From NCBI GenBank assembly GCA_003640385.1, contig RCAB01000449.1, positions 1 to 49,429 of the forward strand: DNA of 49,429 nt, read 5' to 3'. Origin of the DNA: Setaria digitata. Its lineage: Eukaryota; Nematoda; Chromadorea; Rhabditida; Setariidae. Positions 23,525 to 36,721 of the stretch are shown here, piece by piece; the stretch's first letter is position 1, and each line of letters opens with the position of its first letter. The notes beneath the pieces are model-generated. The model made no database searches. It was given only the letters and a program-made list of their open reading frames with translations, and had not been told where the DNA came from. Both the position numbers and the translations under genes were made by a program.

Positions 23525-25574
23525 ATGGCAGAGCAGATGCAATTAAAAGGAACTTTGAAGGGCCATAATGGTTGGGTGACACAAATAGCAACAAATGCTC
23601 GTTATCCGAATATGATTATTTCTTCTTCTCGAGGTAATTGTTGTATATTATAATAAGTTGCCTTAAATCTTCGTTTTGAATTGTTTTTAAGGGTGCAGTG
23701 TTAATTAATTCATTTCTGTTGCAAAGTTGATACTTGTTACGTGGATTTCATTGGCAGTGGAAGGGAGCTTGTAATTTCTAGATACACCCGTGTCTGAAGT
23801 ATGAGTTAAGGGGATCGTTATGAATGATTTCTGGTTTTTGCTGCGTAATCCTACTTGATTCCTTCATTTGCTTTGATTGTGGAAAAAGTAGTTTCTATCG
23901 TTATCTGACTTTGTTGGTTGAAATATTAGCATCTGTTTGCTAATTACATATATATTATAGAGCTATATATATATAAAACAAAAGTTTAATAATATTATTC
24001 TCTATTATCATATTTCCATGTTGTATTGCATATGAGGTAGATTCCTACAAGTAAATAATAGGAGCGGCATTTTATTTACGTGATTAAGTAACGACAAGTT
24101 AAATTAATGTATTTCTAGACAAAACAATAATTGTATGGAAATTGGATACGGATGACTTGGCTGGAAGCTACGGGGCTCAGTTAGGTGGAAAAGCTGAAAG
24201 AGCGTTAAAAGGTCATGGTCACTTCGTTTCTGACGTTGTAATGTCATCTGATGGACAGTTCGCTCTGTCTGGTTCATGGGATAAAACGCTTCGACTATGG
24301 GATCTCACTACGTATGTTATCATCGGATGGATCGGAATATTACTTATAAATAATACATACATGTGTAAATAATGGCCGTATGTAAAAGAGGAGTTGTTTA
24401 ACAATGTTATCTTGTTATTACCGTTCGTGTTTTATTTTGTTTTGGGGTATATTGCTTATATCTAATACAGAGACTAGAAGTCACTAGTATTATCGCAGAG
24501 GATAAGTCAATTCTAGCTAAAATCTTTATCATCACAATATATAGTGTTAAGGAAATACCTTGAGGTTATGTTTATTTCAGGGGCGTAACATCGAGGCAGT
24601 TTGTTTCGCACACAAAGGACGTGTTGTCTGTTGCGTTTTCTGCTGATAATCGACAGATTGTATCTGGATCGAGGGACAAAACGATCAAACTATGGAACAC
24701 CTTAGCACAGTGCAAATATACAGTTAGTGTAGGTATTTTGAATATAAAAGTTTGGAATTCTCAGATCTTGTCATTTAAATTTGAGTCCGGGTATTAGTTA
24801 ACAGATTTCCTTATGTTTTATTTTCTTTGGGTGATGGTGTATAGTAGACAGTAAATATTCGATGATCTTTACCTGTGTGACATATTAAGTTATTCCTTAT
24901 CATATTAGTACTGTTCCAGGAAGATTGCCACACGGACTGGGTATCGAATGTGCGCTTCTCACCGTCGAGTTCGAATCCTGTAATTGTTTCTGCTGGATGG
25001 GACAAAATTGTGAAAGTGTGGAATCTTGCCAACTGCAAGTTGAAGACAAATCATATTGGGCACACGGGATACATCAACACCGTTACGGTATCACCAGATG
25101 GTTCACTTTGCGCTTCAGGTGGAAAGGTGAGATAATATTATTATACTTTTAAAAAAATCAGGTAGTAGCATTAAATTTTTAACACTAAATAGCATGTGAT
25201 GTTTTTGTTCGCTGAAATATATTTTGTGGCTTTTATTCTCTCAGTCATTTCAGGACGGCAACGCTATGTTATGGGATTTGAATGAGGGGAAACACCTATA
25301 TACATTGGGTGGCAATGATGTAATCAATGCACTGGCATTCTCACCAAATCGATATTGGCTTTGTGCTGCGGTTGGACCTGTAGTCAAAATTTGGGATTTA
25401 GAAGACAAAAAGCCTGTAGATGAATTGAAGCTTGATGTTATGGGTGGTGCCAAATCTGCGCCTCCACAATGTATTTCGTTAGCTTGGTCTGCTGATGGTC
25501 AAACTCTTTATGCTGGATATACCGATAATGTAATTCGTGTGTGGCAAGTTTCTGTTGCCCAAATTCGATCATGA
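23525..25574 (+). CDS. rack-1: RACK1, small-ribosomal-subunit WD40 scaffold
   Basis: Five exons in phase: 23525-23633, 24119-24311, 24581-24728, 24920-25126, 25254-25574; 325 aa, the same length as C. elegans RACK-1 (from memory). It begins [20 protein letters not shown] and forms a seven-bladed propeller: [89 protein letters not shown] and [15 protein letters not shown]1 binds the 40S head near the mRNA exit and docks PKC and other kinases (established knowledge). Sequence is highly conserved and there is no sign of damage. It is followed 525 bp later by TSR2 on the same strand. Confidence 0.98.
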
Positions 25575-26099
25575 TTTGTGTAATTGTTATGTCAGTTAAA
25601 ACCTGTTTGTTATTTGCTTTTGGAAAGCTGACGTTTTCGCACGTCTTTTATATTAAACGTTGAATTTATAGTATCTAAGAAAACGTTTTACAAATGTTCA
25701 ATCTTTTATCACCATTTACGTCTTAAGCATCCAGTCCTCTGCATACATGGTTCCTTAAATAATTAGGAATCAGGTAGAGAGTATATAGGGGAACACTGCA
25801 GCGGTTATCGATTCGTAGTTCTCGAAAAAATTTGGTTAACATTAAATCACATGACACATTTTAGTAAAACTCTAGAACATTTATTATCAAATGAAATGTC
25901 TGGCAGGTGAAATATGTAGTGAGTAGTCTGAAAAAATTGAGCGGTGAAAGACAGGAGCTGGATGAACACCGTACTGCGTAAATGAGGGGTAGAGTCCTTC
26001 ATGTGATGACATATTTGCGAAGGTTGGAATGAGCTTTTTGGGTGAGTATCGTACTTCTCTGTAGTACCCCAGTTTTTTTTTTTTTTTATAGTATTAATC
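25575..26099. other. RACK1-TSR2 spacer
   Basis: 525 bp between the RACK1 stop and the TSR2 start on the same strand, holding the RACK1 3' UTR. It ends with a T15 tract and acceptor-like ATAG just before the TSR2 ATG. Confidence 0.6.
26073..26091 (+). promoter_or_regulatory. Probable trans-splice acceptor for TSR2
   Basis: T15 followed by ATAG ends 8 nt before the TSR2 ATG (26100). A polypyrimidine-AG site directly upstream of a start codon, with no upstream exon of the gene in sight, is the usual form of a nematode spliced-leader acceptor. Inference; 5' RACE would settle it. Confidence 0.55.
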
Positions 26100-26890
26100 A
26101 TGGAAGACGTGTGGAAGCACTGTGTAAATCGTCTTTTGAAGGCGTGGACGGGATACCAGCTGGCGGTTCGGATGCTCTCGGGCGGGTCGGAAACTTATCA
26201 GAAAGCTGAGTGGTTTGCTGAGGTGAGCGGCTATTTTATGCGGGGTCTTTTGGTATTCAGCACAATTGTCCTGATTTTAATAGTGTGAAAAGAAGAACGC
26301 ACTCCGTTACTTTGCTGGGACCAGGAGTCAAATGGTTATTTTAGGTTCTTACTGATTATGTGTCTAATTCGCGACACCTCCAAGTCCATAATTTGAACGA
26401 CTGGATAAGTGATATTTTGGACAACGAGTTCAATCTTATTTTAGAGGTATGTTATTTTGCTTAGAAATATCCGAATTACTTCGAAGTAGGAGGAAACAAC
26501 TGTTTTTATAAACCTACAGTTGCATGGAGCTTTTTTAGGAGATATTTATTGTTTATAGTAATTTATTCAGTTCTTTTTCTTTCAGTAGTTTTTTTTTTTT
26601 TGCAGGATAATAGTGTCGAGTGGCTCGCTTCATCCTTGCTAAAATGTAGTTCATGGTTGAATGCAGGACAGAAAGCGGAACTTGAGGATTTCCTGTCTCA
26701 TTTGCCATCTGAGAATGCCGTACAAACTGCTGCAACCGAAAGTCAGATATTGCTAGACAATTCGGATGAAAACAGTGATTATGAGGAACTCGAAAATGGA
26801 ACTGAAGATGAAGACAAGCAAACTAAGAAGCCGTTAAGGAGACGAATGGAAACTGATGAAGACGGCTGGACTACAATAACGCGTAGATAA
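26100..26890 (+). CDS. TSR2: Pre-rRNA-processing protein TSR2
   Basis: Three exons in phase: 26100-26222, 26345-26446, 26606-26890; 169 aa. The N-terminal half carries the TSR2 signature WTGYQLAVRMLSGG (about residues 16-29), then a helical region with NLNDWISDILDNEFN and SVEWLASSLLKC. The C-terminus is a long acidic segment ending in DEDGWTTITRR, the conserved tail of the family. TSR2 is the chaperone that delivers eS26 to the 40S subunit (established in yeast). Position directly after RACK1, another 40S protein, suggests co-expression or an operon (inference). Confidence 0.93.
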
Positions 26891-27450
26891 TTTGGTGCTG
26901 TACCTTTTATTTGTTTAATATTCATACTTTTAATGTTGCTATTTATGATAAATAGTCTGTCAATAGGGACAACCACCATTTGGTGATATCGATGTCCAAA
27001 GCACCAAAACTAACATTGCTTAAGTTTAGCCTATGTGCAATACAGTGGACAAAAGAAACCCTGAGGAGAAAGAGCCAATAATCGTAGTTCCTGGTTTCCA
27101 GGGTAGATATCCTTATATTTACATTAAAGATGTGTCAGTTAGGGGAATAGAAAAGCCTACAAGCCAAGTGAATGTAAGGAAAATGCAATTCCACAATGTA
27201 AAGCGTACGTTTATTTCCGGAAATATTTACAGTAAATGGCGTATAAAATGAGGCAGTATGCAAAACAACAACCCGTGAACAAAATATACACCAAACCAAG
27301 GCACCAATGGAACCCGTTTCAGCCGAATCGCATCAATCCTGGAATTTGTTACATCAAATAAAACAACGTCTAATTGAAATGTTAGTAGTGAAGATTTAAA
27401 ACGGCTCGAATAGCTGTTTCCTTTCACCACTGTGATTCCATGACACTTTC
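26891..27450. other. Convergent spacer TSR2 / pxf-1
   Basis: 560 bp between convergent stop codons, probably 3' UTRs of both genes. A 72-codon open stretch on the plus strand (27033-27251) has no recognisable domain. Confidence 0.5.
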
Positions 27451-30400
27451 CTAGTGAACTTCTTTTAGCCTCCGTTTGTACTGCAATTTTTCCATTCCGA
27501 TAGGAGAGAAAGACAGTAGGTCATCTTTTAAGCTTCCATAAAGATTAAGCTACAAAGAAAGAAAAAAAAAACGGATGCATTCATGAACGGTTTACCTTCC
27601 CGATGGATGTGTGCGCACACAAAAATCTAGAGATTCTTGCACACCGCGGACAGTTTGACTGATCAGTGAATAAAGAACAGAAAGTTAAATGAATGCATCG
27701 CCTAACTGGGTTGAACAATGGCGAATCTGCAACCTAATTTCTACACAAGTTCCAATTAGAAGATAGGAGCACGCAGAGAGTTAATCCGCTTTTTTATAGG
27801 GCATCAACGAAAATTTCGTTATTTATGCAGTTCTGTAGATTGTCTACCTTTGTTAATGAACAAATTGTAATAGTTGTCATTAACAAGTTTAACTTACCAA
27901 GATAACAAGTTTAACTTACCAAGATCTTGACCATGCTAGAAAATAAATACACCACTGATAAGGAGACAGAGAAAAAGTGTGCCGATTTGGGTTAGAGGTA
28001 AATAAATATTGTACAACATCTTCGCAGATCACTTACAGTCCTCCTGATAAAAAATAAAATAATTACTGAATCCACGATTTTGGAAAGATTTCGTTAACAT
28101 AAACTACCAAAATGCATGCATGATTTTAAACAAGAAAAAAAAAAAGTTTACCGCTACTGTGGATACGGGGCGTATATAAACTTGTTACAGAACTACTTTC
28201 GGCATTTAGATCAACTGGCTGTACATCAGAGGCTGCAGTTACACTTGAATGATGCTGTGAAGAGGAAGGTACACGGCGGACTGGTAATGGAGTATTCCGT
28301 AAACGAACACCTTTTGAAGAGAGCAAAGGAGATTGCAACGGGCTTACAGGCATTAAATTTCCACTGCTACCTTGCTTCAAACGTGAGTTCTGAGCCAATG
28401 AGAGCATTTTTTGTACTGCATGTGGAGATTCTACGCCTGTAAAGGCACAGAAACATTAATACAAAATATACAAACAAATGAATAATGAATAACTATTTTG
28501 CAAAAGCTGAAAAGTACCAAATTTTGGAGCTGATATCCTGTGCTGATCAGAAGTACTTGACTGACTAGATAAGCTCGAAGGTGATGGTGAAGGAGCTCTA
28601 CGCCGTGTTACGCTTGCGCTACCATATGACGGCTCGCATTCGTATGAAAGATGATCCAAGTCTGCCTCACACTCAACGACATTCAAATTTGATAGATACG
28701 ACTTCACCTTCCGAACCATTAAAGCTTGCTCGTATAGTTTGCGGCGGGGCTGTGTTGTACTTTTCACTGAAATCTTGAAAGAATTTAAAAAAATTTATTT
28801 TACTTATAGTTTACTACAACTTGCATCAAAATTTTCCGTTGGACTGAAACGTCAGGTACAAAGCACATAAACTTTAAAAAAAAAAAAAAAAGTAAACTAA
28901 CTTGCATTTGGCCCCATTTTCCTCATTGTAGCGACTGTTCCAGCACCGCCATCAAAACTATTCATGTTAACCAACGCATCACTAACATCATTTCCACCAC
29001 TCTTTAATTCATTTGCTATTATTTTCACATTTGCTTAAAACATTTGTTATATATGAATTTCGCTTCTCACTGAAGACCTGGTAACTAATATTATGAATTT
29101 CCTACGAAAAATTATATTCGACCATTCTGACATAATATTTAATACTCTATGATCTGGTTTTTAAGTAACAATAACAGCATTATTTTAAAAAATATACCTG
29201 TTGAGCCATAACGCCAATTTCATAAGGAGAGCTACATAGTTTGGTAACCGAACGAATAGCCTTGGCAATCATTCGTAACTTTTCGAAATTTATCAATTTT
29301 TCGCAGTAAGTCGGATTACCCTCATGTGAAAATGTCAAGTCTTTCTTGAGCACTGGATATATAGGGACGACAGGTGGTTCTTGTGAAACAATTGCAAGAT
29401 GTTGACGATATTTTGACATGTTTCTCGATGGATCTACCAAATGTTGCACATCCTCGAACATCTTCACATATTTACTGAAACGGCAAAATTTGGGCCCAAC
29501 AATAAGAAAAAAAAAGATGTGTTTAACAAACCTTGGGACGCGCTCCCAAGTATGGTGTAGTCTCCGAACAGCTGGTTTTTCCAAGCCACTCATAATTGCA
29601 AACATCGAGTTGAAGTTTCTGAAATCCCGACAATATCGAGCTATTTTAATGAACTTCTTTATGAGCTTCATCCTTTTTTGCAAACCTTTCTCACGACATA
29701 TTTCAGTTGCAACCCACCACATCTCCTGAAACGATAATGTTGGTTGGTTAGTTCTTTACGTAAGAAAATGTGGAATATAGTTAAAAATAAGACTAAGAAC
29801 TTCCGGCATATTTATACAAGAAGAGTTTCAAGGATGAAATGTGAAATTCCATCATTAAGCATGGTAACGACGGAATTTCACGTTTCACAAAAATCACATA
29901 TGCGATACGACACAGTAAAACTGTTCAAAGTTACATACTTTATTGAATAGAGATTCAAATTCAGCCAGCTTTGGCCAACCATATTTTGATTCCAAGCTGA
30001 ATAAGTTGTCCACATATTCTGTGGGTTCAATAGCCGAAAAGACATCGAAATCCTGCAATTATGGAACCTAGTGTAGATATGAAATTAAGCACCATTTTAC
30101 AAGAAGACTAAATCAATGAAACGAATCACTATTATCAAAGACATCTTCACCTGTAAAGTGAGTTGAGCAGCAAGTATCTGTGCATTCAACTGAAGCAGAT
30201 GAGTCTCTGCTTCTTTTAGGACTTCGGGAGCTAAGTCATCAGGTACCAGTGGTTCTGATCTGAAAGCCTGTTAACTTCTTAAACTGGTTTGCACTCCTTA
30301 ACGTGAAACTCCACTTCGATAACCAGGTCAAGATTTTACCAAGCTACCAAGTTCAACAATTACTAAGTTTTTTTTTTTCGTCAAAATGGCCCATCATTTC

Positions 30401-33400
30401 TCTGAATACGAAAATCACGAGATTCATCGATTACAAACAAGCTCGAAAATTCAAATTACAGCATTTGTGGTAATTGGTAATCACTATGTGGTAATTCATA
30501 TTTCTAATGGATATATTAAAAGTAAACAATAATTATGTCAGTCAGGAATGGATACAGCAAGGAAGATTCACCGACTGTTGTTTTTTAAATAATAACGACT
30601 GTTCAGTTGAATACGCTCAGCAAGATTATTTATTTGATCTGGAAGCCGCCTTTGCTTAATGACTCCATCTGATGTCACAGTTGTCTCACATAATGCCCAC
30701 TCTAGACTTCCACTATCAGAACTCATACCAAATTCCTAGAACGACAGCATAATCAAAATGATGCTTCAATAAAGGAAAGAGTATTCAACAGTTTTAGAAG
30801 GATGAAAAAAACCTGAAGCGCAAGTTGAACTACATTTTGAGCAGTTGTTTCTTTGTAAACAGTAAGGTATTTGAAAGACTGATCGGCACGATACACTTTC
30901 AAAACATGTTCCGGACACGGACTAGTAGCAGGTTGGTAATACTGCGCTATGTTCATAGTCGAAATTCGAGATGCCCCTACAGAATGGCCAGCAATGTCAG
31001 GATTTGAGCGACTTGCACGCAGGGAATTCGATCGCGTCGGATTTACCTGAAAATATTTCACGAAGCATAAATATTCATATAACCGTAAATAAATATTATA
31101 CGTACCACAAACAATAACCAGGCAGTATCAGAGCAGTTCATTTCTTAGAAGATTTAAGAAGACTTAAAAGTTATGTTGATTCAAATAAGTGGCAGTTTAA
31201 TCAGTAAATGTATTGCGGAATGCTCTTGTTTATCTTCACACATAACACTCGATGAAAATTTCCATCAAGTTACTGCCGGAAAAAATATATTAATCTTCAT
31301 AAAACAACATTGGTAGGACTTTACATCAAAGGAATGAAATTTACCATAATTAAAGTGCGACTGAAATAAATTGTGTCACTGACTAGGGAATATTTTTCAA
31401 AAATGCACCGTTTTCGTTTCTATAACGGGAGCATCTGGTAACGTACTCGGCAACCCTTTTAGCATTGTCAGCAGTTTATCCATCATGGAAGTTTTATTTC
31501 CAGCAGTACACGTCAGACCACTAGGTGGCAAACATGAAAAACTAGAAGCGCCCGATTTCGGATTCATTCCTACCATACACGACATAGATCCTCTTTGAGT
31601 ATTCTCATTTATCTGCAAAACTGCGAATCTTTTATTAACCGGTTACAGGTGAAGCACTTGCTGGTAATGTTTATAAGATGTTATCACTTCATGCCACCAA
31701 CGAATTTTTAAGCAAGCAACCTTCAAAGCAGCTCTATGTTTTGTATAGCGAATATCCGGTCCTTTCCGATATGCACTACAATGATCTTCAACATCAACAG
31801 CACGCTCTGATTGAGCAATCATTTCTTTGAAGCCCAGAAGATTTGATTTAACCATTATAGACAAATGGGTATTACTACGCATAACTTCTAGAGCCCGGAT
31901 CAAACTAATTTTCTTGAAGCTTTGTCCATTCACTTCGATTATCTTAAAAAATATATATATATAAATAGACCATATTACTTTGCAGAAATATTTAGTTTCT
32001 TCACGAAATTTCATCCCTATCATTAAAAAGATATAGTTCTTCCTTCACACTAACACATTTAATTACTTCATCCCTTTTCTTTTACACCCAAATCAGATAA
32101 TGCATGAAAACCTGGTCGCCTCTTTTTAGGCCGATTTTTTCAGCACGACTTCCACGTTGAACATCAGAGATGAATACTCCAGAAGAACCATTTTCTTTAC
32201 CACCAAGAATTGAAAGTGAAAGAGGTTGATCACGACTTGAACGGGAATATATGATAGTTCTTGTTCGAGACTTTACACTGCATGCAATGTTCAATAAAGA
32301 CTGCAAAAAAATTCTAATTTTCAAACGAGATGAAGCTTTTGATGATATTGTCTAAAAAATTTGCAAAAGCTGCAAAATCAACTTTCAATAAGAACTTAAG
32401 TAATTTAAAAAAAAGAAAAAAAAACACTAAGGAGGGTGTCTTAGACAGCATGATAGGTGAAGCAAATCTTGAATGAAAGGCAGTGGAAATATCGTTACAA
32501 AAATAACATGATAACTGGATCGCGGAAAAATACCACCTTAACACATTAACAAAACATATGATTATCAAACATATCAAAATACGCTGTAACGATGAGGAAT
32601 AATTCCCCTTGTAGTTCAAGTGATACCTGTTGACTGTGCATCTGATCTCGTTCGAGAGCCTGTTCGAAGCGATCAAGCAACTGCATCATCTCACTATTGC
32701 ATTCAAAATCATTGAAATGATTGTTCACCCAAAGTAGTACAATTCGTGCAATCTGATAAGTATCATTCAATAGAGTTTCTAATCATTCGTGTCTACGTAA
32801 CAGTTGCAATGCAGGCGCATATTTGTTGGTATAACCAAATATTCAAGCTCTTGGAAGAACAGTATGATACCAATAGTTGAGCAATCCTTGTTTACTATTT
32901 GATGGATATTGAGAAAGTCATGATGGTGGTCAGAAAGCATGTAACTAACTCAAAAAAAGTAATTTCTTTCCTACTGTCTCTTAATTTTCCAGCGCACCCT
33001 GTCTCAAAGCACCTACTTATACCCTCTATCAAAAGTTTATTAAAGAAAAAGAAACTCCAAAGCAAGAAACCTTGTCTCTTAAATTCGACTCGGCGAACCA
33101 GTGCATTAACTTCTCAAAAATCATGGTTGGATCACTTATGAATACGCGATACATTAGTAAGAAATCCTCAATATAATGAGCATCCACTGCAGTATCTCTT
33201 TCTTCAACCAAATGTTCAATCAGTTTATCGCGATTAGCTTTGATCAGCACTTGACCCATTTGATTACCCACTGACCTAAACAAGTAAGAAGTTATGTTAA
33301 AATATGAAAAGGGAATACAAACTGCTTCAGATGAAGAATATAAGATCAAAAACTATTTTGTCCAATTAGATGAAAATAAAAATGGATTATAACAGTGAGC

Positions 33401-35860
33401 TATATGCTCTAGTGTTACCTTCGTTCGATTTCTGAAACGATTTCACCGGTGATTCCGTCAGAATGTTGCTCAATATGTTCGCTTATCGTACTCATTATAT
33501 TACAGTAATCTCGATGTTCAACCAGCACAAATTCACAATCATCAACTAATGTTCGCATAACTCCCACGTGGTACTGAAAGATTCCATTGATTTAAGCTCA
33601 ACATTTAGTACTCCATCTCTCAATAAAAATAAACATGCTTCAGTTTTCCTTTTTTAGAACTACATTGAGTACCCAAAACATTTATTTAGGGATTTTTTAT
33701 GAGCTAAAGATATATGCTAGATAAAAAAAATCGAGCTCATTTAATCTTCTTTTAGCTTCAAAATTGGAGCAAAACATTTATTCAGCGAAATTTTCATGAG
33801 CTAAAAATATATGCTAGACATGTGCACTTGAAAAAATCCAGCTGACCTAATCTTTCAAAGACGGCCTTTCTTACTTAACTTGAAAAGTGAAGAATAAAAA
33901 AAGATAGTGGAATGCACCTGAGGTACCAGATCAGGCTGCACACCGAATGAATCACCAAGCTTATATTCAATCCTTTCGCCATCTGGCAAAACAACTTCTA
34001 CCTGACCATTTACGATGACTGACCATGCATCAATCCTTTCATTATGCTGCATAACAACTGTATTTGCTTCTGATACCACGGCAAACACCATTTTTAAGCA
34101 AAGCTGGCGCTTTATACTCAGTGGTAGAGTTGCCAAAGCGGACATGTGTTGCATGAAGTCCTAAAATAAGTTTATCTACTAGTATTTTCGTGAATGATGT
34201 TAAACATTGTTTGCTTATAAATTATCAACATCTACACACTCTACATTTCAGCATATGATAGTAGTGCTCCAAAGCGAGAAAAAATGAGGTTACTGAAATG
34301 AAGCTCCAAAACACGTAAATCATACATATAAATCATTTTAGCTTTCAGGATTCGTTCATACAACATCTTCCCCTTTAGTTCCTTCAATAAAGATAAATAA
34401 TAATAATGATGAATTACCTACAAGTAGGATTAACTTACCAGCAGTGTACATATATCGTCCGCCGTCCTTTCAAACGGTTCTTTTTCAAGACATTCCCGCA
34501 CACTGTCTTTTAATTCATGGAAACTATCGTATGATGGACATGACTCGTCATCCTCTTCGCTGTCAACTGCTGCTTCCGGTAGTCCTGAAAATATTCAGAG
34601 CGTAAAAAGTGAACATACGGCAACGTGGACTAAATGAAAGGAATTTGAAGGGACCACCACCAAATTTTTTTCTGAACAACTGAACCGCAAGTTTAATATA
34701 AATCAAATCCACCGTGCAAATCATCCTCGTTCGCGCTTGATGAAGCAGTACTTGACAAACGCGTGTACTGTTCACCACTATTAGGACTGGAAATCGAATT
34801 AGATTTGCGTGTTTTATGCTTCAACTTTAGACGGGTATCCGTATCCACACTCAGACCATTCAAATACACCTTAAAAATAAGAACAAACGATTGGAAGTCT
34901 CATTTCATGCAGCATAATATAATTCTCTAAACTATTTTTCCCAGCAGGCTTACTTGGCTTTTATATGTTGAAGTATAACCAGAACCAGTAGCATTACTGG
35001 GGCATATGTCGTCTCTTTCTCGCCGGAAAGACCTATGTTTTTTCCGCTCGCACTTTGAAACTGACGACTCTGCAGCACCAACAGATGATGCCTTTCCCGT
35101 CTTGTAAAGACGCGAGGGTGGCGGAAGAGACGAATTAGACGTAGCAGAATCGACACCTGAACGAACTGAAACAGTGACTGTGCCAGATGGTGATGTTACG
35201 GGTGTGGCGCTTAACGTACATAATGAATTGCGCAAACGACCACTATTCCCCGTGGAACACATATGTCCCTTATTCACCTTTATATGTTTCACATCTGGAT
35301 AATCAATCTGAAAAATAAAATCAAGGGATATTACATTGAAGAAATGTTACAAGTATTTACGGGTGAAGATAGAACACTTACACGGCTCGCTGCTCATAAG
35401 CTACCTAATTTGGAAAGCATTAAATGGATATATTTGAGTAACAGTAACAAAAAGGTGCCAGTTAAAGCATTATGTTTATCATAAACTAACCACAATCATT
35501 TCTGCCGGTTGCAAAACAATGCAATCGTTCTTACGTCGATAGTCCAACCCATTTCGCTTACCAAACCTATAAAACTTTTAGCTTATTCAGGAAAGTCCTA
35601 ATATATATGAAGATATTTACCTTCAACACTTACATCAGTCACTATCCAGTTTCTATTCACAATATGTGGTAAGAAATCTCAGACAAAATAAATATCAGTG
35701 AGCTTCAAATCAACATTTGTTTCACATTTATTTCTTATATAACAAAAACAAAAACTGCATACCAGCCACACGGTAAGTAGATTTGTTCATCCATGAAAAC
35801 ACATCCGGAAAGTAATATATACCAACATGTGGCAACTTGACCTTGTCTAAAACCAAGCGA

Positions 35861-35891
<31 letters not shown>

Positions 35892-36721
35892 CTAATAGGA
35901 TTCCCTTTAATAACTCATCAACCAAGCTGATGGGCATATTAAAGGAGAAGTCTATGTAAAATTAAATGGAAGAAATATTGGGAATTTGCTGAATCTAAGC
36001 AAAAGAAAAGCATGACTGCATCACAGCTCTGACCGAAAAAGAATAAAATTAGCCGGATGTCTCTCGAAACGTGCAGTACAACAGATTGCACGAAGCGGTG
36101 CATCGTTCAGATTATGAAAAACATCTAAACGTCGTAAATTTGAGTATATAATTTCCAAGTCCTGAAATTGGAACGATCAATCTGATAAAAATACCAATAT
36201 CCCAAGTATATAACTTTTACACGAAAATTTAAAGTCTAACGTTTCGCAGTCTTAAAAAATGACGAAATAACCCAAACCATGTCAACTGTTGATCGGTAAA
36301 GGCATTCCATTAAATCTTTAAAATAATCACGTAATAATTGCTGGAAGAGAAGGAATTTTATGAGGAAAAAAAAAAAGACCTCATCCGTACGCGTGGATGG
36401 TTCCTTAGCGATGGCAACGATGAATCCTTCCTCGTAATCCACCATGCTAATACAACTTTCATTTACCACATCTCTCACACTGGAACGCTAAAAGAAAATT
36501 GCCACCCACCTGTAATTATTAGCATAAATTACAGTAGTCAGATTTTCCATATTGGAACCACTCAGGCATTGTAACATATTCAACAGGAAGGTAAAAAGGT
36601 TATGCACAGCCTGTCACAACAAATTATCAGTCCATCTGGAGAATGCAATATATACCATCATGTATTTCTCGAGAGTCATCATATTGAGGAGTAAATGCTT
36701 AGGTAGTCGATCATCAATGTG
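27451..36721 (-). CDS. pxf-1: Rap guanine nucleotide exchange factor, PDZ-GEF / PXF-1 type (5' end open)
   Basis: More than 20 exons. In protein order: [20 protein letters not shown] (36721-36656); [17 protein letters not shown] (about 36340); degenerate cNMP domain 1 (36160-35490; [13 protein letters not shown]); Ser-rich linker (35310-34670); cNMP domain 2 (34160-33918; [14 protein letters not shown]); RasGEF-N (33276-32627; [13 protein letters not shown]); PDZ (32300-31730; [20 protein letters not shown]); RA (31047-30569; [17 protein letters not shown]); RasGEF catalytic domain (30258-29200; [27 protein letters not shown]); Ser-rich tail (29010-28150); probable 3' exons at about 27726-27590 and 27556-27451, in phase but lower confidence. 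The cNMP-2 pocket lacks the phosphate-binding Arg after GDSFGV, as in cAMP-independent PDZ-GEFs. The family activates Rap1/Rap2 at cell junctions; in C. elegans pxf-1 is needed for epithelial integrity and moulting. Exons upstream of 36721 were not found. Confidence 0.92.
27881..27924. repeat. 22-bp tandem duplication carrying a splice-donor motif
   Basis: TAACAAGTTTAACTTACCAAGA is repeated back to back (27881-27902 and 27903-27924). On the minus strand each unit reads TTGGTAAGTTA, a strong 5' splice-site consensus, inside a 3'-region intron of the PDZ-GEF gene. Confidence 0.9.
33675..33854. repeat. Imperfect intronic tandem duplication (about 75-84 bp)
   Basis: 33675-33748 and 33771-33854 share AAAACATTTATT, ATGAGCTAAA, ATATATGCTAGA, AAAAAATC and TAATCTT in the same order, with scattered substitutions and small indels. 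They lie between the cNMP-2 exon and the next exon of the PDZ-GEF gene. Divergence shows an old duplication; no coding content. Confidence 0.85.

Noticed and set aside
24964..24980. tRNA B-box-like GAGTTCGAATCCTG
   Set aside because: It lies in a RACK1 coding exon (SSSNPVI) and no A box or cloverleaf surrounds it.
27033..27251. 72-codon plus-strand open frame between TSR2 and pxf-1
   Set aside because: It lies in the convergent 3' UTR interval and shows no domain or splice signal; could be a small gene but nothing supports it.
29418..29729. 103-codon plus-strand open frame
   Set aside because: Antisense shadow of the RasGEF catalytic exons of the PDZ-GEF gene.
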